Assembly (NCBI RefSeq): GCF_000832065.1
Contig: NZ_JXQM01000001.1
Location: 124,001 to 188,000 of the forward strand
Length of the DNA stretch: 64,000 nucleotides
Reading direction: 5' to 3'
DNA from: Nitrosospira sp. NpAV
GTDB lineage: Bacteria; Pseudomonadota; Gammaproteobacteria; Burkholderiales; Nitrosomonadaceae
In this document: positions 58,953-64,000 of the stretch, piece after piece
Numbering within the stretch: position 1 is the first letter of the stretch
How the letters are laid out: every line of letters begins with the position of its first letter
Notes under the pieces: model-generated
What the model saw: only the letters and a program-made list of their open reading frames with translations
Database searches by the model: none
What the model was told of the DNA's origin: nothing
Translations under genes and position numbers: made by a program

Positions 58953-59243
58953 CTAAACAATCTCCTGCCATAAATCCCTCCAGCCAGGATTGGTCTTCTC
59001 GATCAATTCAATCTTCCACGGCCGGTTCCATTTCTTGAGTTGTTTCTCGCGCCAGATCGCTTCGGTCATTTCATGGTGCATTTCGAAGTAAACCAGCATA
59101 TGCACGCCATATTTGCGGGTAAAGCCTTCCCCCAGGTTCTGCTTGTGCTCCCATACCCGCTTCACCAAGTCACTGGTCACACCGATGTAAAGTGTGCCGT
59201 TACGCTTGCTTGCAAGGATACAGACGGCGGGGTTACGTTCCAC
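58953..59243 (-). CDS. GIY-YIG nuclease superfamily protein (YhbQ-like)
   Basis: The 96-residue protein has the GIY-YIG core: GTLYIGVTSDLVKRVWEHK (Tyr and Arg of the active site), GFTRKYGVHMLVYFE and the catalytic Glu region AIWREKQLKKW. It is a single-domain type similar to YhbQ. The start is a GTG (59243) with an AGGGGG site. The gene is bounded by REP-like repeats on both sides, with copy 1 only five bases past its stop. Many bacterial copies of this family sit beside such repeats, which hints at a role in their spread (inference). It is unlikely to belong to the transcripts on either side. Confidence 0.9.
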   Translation of the reverse strand: MERNPAVCILASKRNGTLYIGVTSDLVKRVWEHKQNLGEGFTRKYGVHMLVYFEMHHEMTEAIWREKQLKKWNRPWKIELIEKTNPGWRDLWQEIV

Positions 59244-59260
59244 TCAAGTATCCCCCTAGT

Positions 59261-59330
59261 CGTCATTCCCGCGAAAGCGGGAATCCAGTAGCTCCATAAA
59301 TCGTAGATTCCCGCTTTCGCGGGAATGACG
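59261..59330. repeat. REP-like palindromes, inverted pair (copies 2 and 3)
   Basis: Copy 2 (59261-59288, CGTCATTCCCGCGAAAGCGG then GAATCCAG) and copy 3 (59306-59330, inverted) face each other across a 17-base spacer. Together they can fold into one large cruciform, like a bacterial interspersed mosaic element. They lie 18 to 87 bases upstream of the GIY-YIG start. Confidence 0.9.
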
Positions 59331-59383
59331 AAATAAATGCTCCCAATCATCGGCGCAGCCACATGGAGCTTATTCAATTTGCA

Positions 59384-60703
59384 TTAACCTGGTGATGCCC
59401 ATCGCAGCATCAAAGAATTATCGGCGCCAAGTTCTACCGAAGTTCCAAATTTTTGGCCTTCCCTGTTGAGGATATCCCTCAGCCAGGCGGTATCATTCGC
59501 AGATGCGCGATTTAGCCTGAACTTCTTCATCTGCATGGGCATCATGTGCAAACTGATCAGGTCGCCGCTCGAGAGCTCCATCCCTGCAAAATACATCAGA
59601 GACAGATCCCCCCGGTATGCCTCATGTCCTGAAATCCCCTCATAGTCATTCAAGAAATCGCCGCAGCCATAAAGGATAAGTTTTCCCTTATAAACCTCCA
59701 CTCCCTTTACGTGGTGGGACGAATGGCCATGAACGACATCCACACTGGCTTCATCAATCAATTGGTAAGCAAATTCCCGTTGCTCATGCGGAACCTCATA
59801 ACCCCAGTTGTTGCCCCAGTGAATCGAAGCAATCACAATATCGCCAGGGAGCTTCACGGATCTGATGTTATCGTGAATGCCCCGCACCATTTTGGAAGAA
59901 AAGTCACGTAACAAATTGACTCCCGGTCTTTCCACCGAAGCAGCCCAGCTCCAAGGTATGCCGCTGGTTTCAGAACCGAATGAGAATACAAGCACCCTTC
60001 CTTTCCCACGCACGGCCGACACCGCGGGAGCTTGCGCCTCCTGAATATTTACACCTGCCCCCGCCATTTTGATATCAGCCATTCTCAAGGTTTTCAGCGT
60101 CTCGGCAAGGCCAGAATACCCCCAATCCAGAACGTGATTGTTTGCAAGCACGCAGCAATCGATACCTGCCGCGATAATGCAGGCAATATTGTCCGGATGC
60201 ATACGGTAATTGACCGCCTTGTTCTCCACCTCATCGCTGCGGGTGACCGCGGTTTCGAGATTAATGACGCGCACGTCGGGCTTTCTTCGTTTCCACTCGG
60301 CAAGGGCATCACCCCAGATATAGGAAAAATCCACCGGCTTTGGAATTGGGCCGTTCACTTCTTCGGCAAGCCCCACATAGCCGGTCGCGCTTTTCATGTA
60401 CCGTTCATAAAGAACAGGGTTGCCAGGATGGGGCAGGATCTGGTCAATCCCCCTGCCTGTCATGACGTCGCCACACAGAAATAGCATAATGTCCGAAGCA
60501 TCACACTCGCGATCCTTCGCCTCGATCCCGGTTTCACCGGTGCGGGCGGTCATGTCGTGGGCCGTAATCGTCTGCGCTTCGATCGGGCGAACCATCATGG
60601 CGAATCCTGCAGCAAGCGTAGAAAGAAGAAATTCGCGACGCTCCAATCGTCGGCCAGCTGGAGCCCTTTTGGGTGTCCTCATGACAATAATCAACCATCG
60701 CAT
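59384..60703 (-). CDS. CapA-type poly-gamma-glutamate/metallophosphatase protein
   Basis: The 439-residue protein has a Tat-like signal (ERREFLLSTLAAGFAMM) and a CapA domain of the calcineurin-like fold: FLCGDVMTGRGIDQILPHPG, VINLETAVTRS, LANNHVLDWGYSG, IASIHWGNNWGYEVP and VVHGHSSHHVKGVEV carry the expected Asp, Asn and His metal ligands. In capsule clusters CapA helps poly-gamma-glutamate export; no capBC genes are here, so another phosphoesterase or ligase-like role is possible. The start is the ATG at 60703 or the ATG at 60682. It diverges from katA with a 195-base gap. Confidence 0.88.
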   Translation of the reverse strand: MRWLIIVMRTPKRAPAGRRLERREFLLSTLAAGFAMMVRPIEAQTITAHDMTARTGETGIEAKDRECDASDIMLFLCGDVMTGRGIDQILPHPGNPVLYERYMKSATGYVGLAEEVNGPIPKPVDFSYIWGDALAEWKRRKPDVRVINLETAVTRSDEVENKAVNYRMHPDNIACIIAAGIDCCVLANNHVLDWGYSGLAETLKTLRMADIKMAGAGVNIQEAQAPAVSAVRGKGRVLVFSFGSETSGIPWSWAASVERPGVNLLRDFSSKMVRGIHDNIRSVKLPGDIVIASIHWGNNWGYEVPHEQREFAYQLIDEASVDVVHGHSSHHVKGVEVYKGKLILYGCGDFLNDYEGISGHEAYRGDLSLMYFAGMELSSGDLISLHMMPMQMKKFRLNRASANDTAWLRDILNREGQKFGTSVELGADNSLMLRWASPG

Positions 60704-60795
60704 GACTGTGATCTTTATATTAGACGATAAACCAAAGCAGGTTTGATATCCGGGCAGATCTGGTACCGCCCCCTGGTTAATCTCCGGTAGCGCAC

Positions 60796-60833
60796 GTATC
60801 CAGTATTTAAGGGTTGGATACCGGTCACGTGAC
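60796..60833. promoter_or_regulatory. Paired inverted repeats before katA
   Basis: GTATCCA (60796-60802) and TGGATAC (60815-60821) form an inverted repeat with a 12-base spacer. Three bases on, GTCACGTGAC (60824-60833) is a perfect 10-bp palindrome. They lie 66-103 bases before the catalase ATG, in the promoter region shared with the divergent CapA gene. I cannot assign OxyR or another regulator with confidence. Confidence 0.35.
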
Positions 60834-60898
60834 TATGAGGAACCTGTCCAGTACACTCATCATTAAAAGCGAGCCGATTCCCAACGAAGGAGATACCT

Positions 60899-62362
60899 AT
60901 GAGCAATGACAAGAAATTAACCACCAACGCAGGCGCACCGGTTGCTGATAATCAGAATGTCATGACCGCGGGGGCACGCGGCCCGGCACTTCTCCAGGAT
61001 GTATGGTTTCTGGAAAAGCTTGCCCACTTCGACCGCGAAGTCATTCCTGAGCGGCGCATGCACGCCAAGGGTTCAGGCGCCTATGGCACGTTTACCGTGA
61101 CGCACGATATTACCCGCTACACACGGGCAAAGATTTTTTCTCAGGTAGGCAAGAAAACCGAGTTGTTCGCCCGCTTCACGACGGTAGCGGGAGAGCGCGG
61201 TGCGGCCGATGCCGAGCGCGATATTCGCGGGTTCGCACTGAAGTTCTACACCGAGGAAGGCAACTGGGATTTGGTGGGCAACAACACACCGGTATTTTTT
61301 CTGCGCGATCCGCTCAAGTTTCCGGACTTGAATCATGCGGTCAAACGCGACCCGCGCACCAACCTGCGCAGCCCGCGCAACAACTGGGATTTCTGGACAT
61401 CCCTGCCGGAAGCGCTGCATCAGGTCACCATCGTCATGAGCGACCGCGGCATCCCCGCCAGCTACCGGCACATGCACGGCTTTGGCAGCCACACATTCAG
61501 CTTCATCAATGCCGCCAACGAACGTCACTGGGTCAAGTTCCACTTCAAGACGCAGCAGGGAATACGCAATCTTACCGACGCGGAAGCCGCCGCCATCATC
61601 GGGAAGGACCGCGAAAGCCACCAACGTGATCTGTATGAAAGCATCGAAAAAGGCGACTTTCCCAAATGGACGCTGTTTGTTCAGATCATGCCGGAAAAAG
61701 AGGCGGCAACCTGCCCGTATCACCCCTTTGACCTGACCAAGATCTGGCCGCACAAAGATTATCCGCCGATTGAAGTGGGCGTGATGGAATTGAACCGCAA
61801 TCCGGAAAACTTCTTTGCCGAAGTGGAACAGTCCGCGTTCAATCCAGCCAATGTCGTGCCGGGCATCGGTTTCTCGCCCGACAAGATGCTGCAAGGCCGC
61901 CTTTTTTCATATGGCGATGCCCAGCGCTACCGGCTTGGCGTCAACCATCACCTCATTCCGGTCAATGCGGCGCGCTGCCCGTTTCACAGCTATCACCGCG
62001 ATGGCGCGATGCGCGTAGACGGCAACTATGGGGGCACGCTTGGCTATGAACCGAACAGCTACGGCGAGTGGCAGCAACAACCGGATTTCTCCGAACCGCC
62101 GTTGAGCCTCGAGGGTGCCGCCGACCATTGGAATCATCGCGTGGACGAGGATTACTACTCCCAGCCCGGCAACCTGTTCCGTCTGATGTCTCCGGCACAG
62201 CAACAAGTGTTGTTTGAGAATACCGCACGTTCGATCGGTGGTGCGCCTCGGGAAATCCAGATTCGCCATATAGGGAACTGCCTGAAAGCCGACCCGGCCT
62301 ATGGCCGGGGAGTGGCCAATGCGCTGGGAATTCCGCTTAATGAGGTATCTTGGAAAGGATAA
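60899..62362 (+). CDS. katA: Monofunctional haem catalase (clade 3)
   Basis: Catalase converts hydrogen peroxide to water and oxygen. The 487-residue enzyme is the small-subunit type. It has the distal His55 in [12 protein letters not shown], the Asn region [37 protein letters not shown], and the proximal haem-ligand Tyr338 in [22 protein letters not shown] ribosome site precedes the ATG. A short N-terminus without signal peptide places it in the cytosol. It is the only obvious oxidative-stress enzyme in the window, and two inverted repeats lie in its promoter region. Confidence 0.97.
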   Translation: MSNDKKLTTNAGAPVADNQNVMTAGARGPALLQDVWFLEKLAHFDREVIPERRMHAKGSGAYGTFTVTHDITRYTRAKIFSQVGKKTELFARFTTVAGERGAADAERDIRGFALKFYTEEGNWDLVGNNTPVFFLRDPLKFPDLNHAVKRDPRTNLRSPRNNWDFWTSLPEALHQVTIVMSDRGIPASYRHMHGFGSHTFSFINAANERHWVKFHFKTQQGIRNLTDAEAAAIIGKDRESHQRDLYESIEKGDFPKWTLFVQIMPEKEAATCPYHPFDLTKIWPHKDYPPIEVGVMELNRNPENFFAEVEQSAFNPANVVPGIGFSPDKMLQGRLFSYGDAQRYRLGVNHHLIPVNAARCPFHSYHRDGAMRVDGNYGGTLGYEPNSYGEWQQQPDFSEPPLSLEGAADHWNHRVDEDYYSQPGNLFRLMSPAQQQVLFENTARSIGGAPREIQIRHIGNCLKADPAYGRGVANALGIPLNEVSWKG

Positions 62363-62448
62363 GGAAAACGGCATATTCCGTTGCGTGCACCAATCATGAT
62401 GCAGATGCTAGTTAACTGTGGCGAACTGTGCAAACACCCTCGTATTTC

Positions 62449-63636
62449 TTATGCATTCTGGCTTAATGTCACTAACAATTTAACTAGCATCGCGCGGTTT
62501 GCCGTATTCGTTTTTCCATATATGCGGTTAAGGTGGGTTTTGAGCGTATTGATGCTCAAGCCGCATTTGACGCTACTTTCCTCTAGACTCTTTCCGTCCA
62601 TTATCAATTCCGCGACAGAAATCTCTGCCTTAGTTAAGCCATACGCATTTGTCAGCAGGGTATGGTTAATTTCAACTGGTGCAGCACCATCCGTAATAAA
62701 CGCAATAGCCTTTGGATTGCTGTGCACGCCAACCGCAAAACCATGTTGGACGGGCAAGGATGAAAAATTGAGCGTAAATACCGGCTTTCCCGAGGGCCGC
62801 GATATAACCACCGTTTTTGAGAAATGTTGAGCGGACAAAATACTTGGCTTCACGGCTTCGCGTATGGCTTCGTCCATTAATTCCTGATTGCGCGTCAATT
62901 TAGCCACAAGATGTGTCCGGCAATGTTGATGATTTTGGACCTGTAAGCGTAAGCCGTCCTCCAGGCTGAGTATGCGCAATGCTGCCTGATTGCTGAATAC
63001 CACTTCTTCGTTTTCACCCATCAGCAAAATGCCGTGGTTTAACCGATCCAGTGCCGTCAGCGTATTTGCCAGCTGATATTCCGCATTGCGCAGCCGCGAC
63101 GCGACGCCCATGGCACGCGAAACGTGCGGCAACAAGAGCGAAGATTTCCACCTGTCCTGAACGCTAAAGCCGGTGTCATTCAGATTACGAAAATAGGATA
63201 TCACCGTGGGGCGATGCACCTGGGAATCGAAACCATAAACTGTATTAACAAGTACCTGCCCAATTCCGATCTTGGATAGAAATTCCTGATACCAGGTTGA
63301 TTTCGCCAATTCCTCGGTTGACACAATATCTTCACCGGTGAATATCAGGCCTTCCTGAAAGCGATTACTTTGTATTGCAGCCGTGGTCCATATATCTAGA
63401 GGTTGATAGCGAGTTCGCCACAACTCCATTGCAGCTTCCGGAATACCGTAGTTGAAATAGAAGCCCCCGTCTTGAGGCAGCATCGTCGGCGTGAACAACA
63501 TTGCCATGGGCGCTTCCAGCCACTCTGCCATGGCCGGTAAAGTATCACTCCAAGCCGATGGGTTAAGCGCCGCTTGATATACGCGATCAACCAGTCCGCT
63601 CAAATCGTTGAGTTCTGTTTGGACGATGGAAGACAC
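62449..63636 (-). CDS. LuxR-family transcriptional regulator
   Basis: The 395-residue protein ends with a LuxR-type helix-turn-helix (YGLTKAEISVAELIMDGKSL, then INTLKTHLNRIYGKTNTANR, about residues 330-390). The N-terminal 320 residues contain a possible PAS-like part (DRLNHGILLMGENEEVVFSN) after an unassigned sensor stretch. There is no autoinducer-binding domain of the classical type. The GTG start at 63636 has a GGGAG site. Related regulators in nitrifiers and pseudomonads often stand alone. A 20-bp palindrome lies about 130-150 bases upstream and could be its own operator (inference). It converges with katA. Confidence 0.87.
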   Translation of the reverse strand: MSSIVQTELNDLSGLVDRVYQAALNPSAWSDTLPAMAEWLEAPMAMLFTPTMLPQDGGFYFNYGIPEAAMELWRTRYQPLDIWTTAAIQSNRFQEGLIFTGEDIVSTEELAKSTWYQEFLSKIGIGQVLVNTVYGFDSQVHRPTVISYFRNLNDTGFSVQDRWKSSLLLPHVSRAMGVASRLRNAEYQLANTLTALDRLNHGILLMGENEEVVFSNQAALRILSLEDGLRLQVQNHQHCRTHLVAKLTRNQELMDEAIREAVKPSILSAQHFSKTVVISRPSGKPVFTLNFSSLPVQHGFAVGVHSNPKAIAFITDGAAPVEINHTLLTNAYGLTKAEISVAELIMDGKSLEESSVKCGLSINTLKTHLNRIYGKTNTANRAMLVKLLVTLSQNA

Positions 63637-63765
63637 GACTTGGCTCCCTCTAAAACGTGTCAGTTGGATTCCGATTCTTATGGAAGCAAGTTAATTAACG
63701 CTCACCTCGTTAGATATTTGTAGCACATTATTTGAAAAATATTTTAAGCAAATTATTCTGAAGCG

Positions 63766-63785
63766 CGTCACCCGAACGGGTGACG
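63766..63785. promoter_or_regulatory. 20-bp palindrome upstream of the LuxR-type gene
   Basis: CGTCACCCG and CGGGTGACG flank AA, a perfect inverted repeat of nine-base arms. It lies 130 to 149 bases before the LuxR-type gene and about 134 bases before a possible plus-strand start at 63919, so it could serve either. The surrounding AT-rich sequence contrasts with this GC-rich core. Confidence 0.45.
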
Positions 63786-63918
63786 ACATTGATGTGTCGC
63801 ATGTTTAGAATGGCATCAGAAGTTGGCTATCAATAATACTTAAAGACAAGCACTTACTCTTTGAAGACTTAGAAAAACCCTGTTACTGGCCTATTAAAGG
63901 GTGCTATCAATAAGAATT

Positions 63919-64000
63919 ATGGAAAGTATTGAATCGATCATTAGCGACGGAAGCGAAATTCTTGCAGCACTTCCTAAAGGTGACCCTCGAATTAGAGTTG
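63919..64000 (+). CDS. Possible start of a plus-strand gene, cut by the window end
   Basis: An ATG at 63919 opens a frame that stays open to the window edge (27 codons), beginning MESIESIISDGSEILAALPK. The composition looks protein-like, but no ribosome site stands out (AAGAATT precedes it), and the fragment is too short to assign. The gap 63637-63918 is otherwise AT-rich promoter-like sequence with one palindrome. Confidence 0.4.
   Translation, partial: MESIESIISDGSEILAALPKGDPRIRV

Overview
The window looks like a chromosomal segment of a betaproteobacterium close to Nitrosospira/Nitrosomonas (Nitrosomonadales). The basis is gene order and protein character: a long rpsB-tsf-pyrH-frr-uppS-cdsA-dxr-rseP-bamA-skp-fabZ-rnhB block, smc-zipA-ligA, a PEP-CTERM protein, a catalase, two TonB receptors and moderate GC. 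No ammonia-oxidation gene lies in the window, so the genus is an inference. I saw no tRNA, rRNA, CRISPR array or intact insertion sequence.

Region 1 (1-12208, minus strand) is the translation and envelope-biogenesis superoperon, read from a near-consensus promoter about 140 nt before rpsB. It runs through isoprenoid (dxr, uppS), phospholipid (cdsA) and outer-membrane assembly genes (rseP, bamA, skp) to fabZ and rnhB. Genes lpxD, lpxA and lpxB, which usually sit between skp and rnhB, are absent here. A SlyD-like FKBP gene is cut by the window start.

Region 2 (12638-15124, plus) holds a stress/envelope cassette of small membrane proteins (a DUF883/YqjD-like protein, a YqjE-like holin-fold protein, a YqjK-like protein, a 25-residue single-span peptide), an exported EF-hand protein and shikimate kinase. 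Region 3 (15158-24960, minus) holds smc, zipA, ligA, galU, hpt, a methylthioinosine/methylthioadenosine phosphorylase and def. Hpt and the phosphorylase fit together as a purine salvage pair.

Region 4 (25075-41222) contains queF, mltD, a Gly-rich PEP-CTERM protein, an SMR exporter with a probable CTG start, a DUF1207 protein with a BON-like front part, recJ, mfd, a diguanylate cyclase, a coiled-coil/SH3 lipoprotein, purT and serB. Region 5 (41321-48545, minus) has a TonB receptor beside an exported Asp-box (BNR) protein with a Cys-x-Cys-Cys motif, a RIO-type kinase and a dicarboxylate/amino-acid:cation symporter. Two long perfect palindromes lie in its intergenic gaps.

Region 6 (49080-57254) has two polysaccharide genes (a WecA-type transferase and a WbpM/CapD-type dehydratase), a MsbA-like ABC transporter whose ATP-binding motifs are degenerate, a BtuB-like receptor behind a well-formed cobalamin riboswitch, a zapB-like/zapA pair, 6S RNA and a strong intrinsic terminator. 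Region 7 (57369-64000) has a Tat-exported amidohydrolase, a GIY-YIG nuclease flanked by REP-like palindromes, a CapA-type protein, catalase and a LuxR-type regulator.

The observations most worth following up are the degenerate MsbA-like transporter, the missing lpx genes, the GIY-YIG/REP unit, the TonB-BNR pair with its palindrome, and the 32-bp palindrome at 46960.
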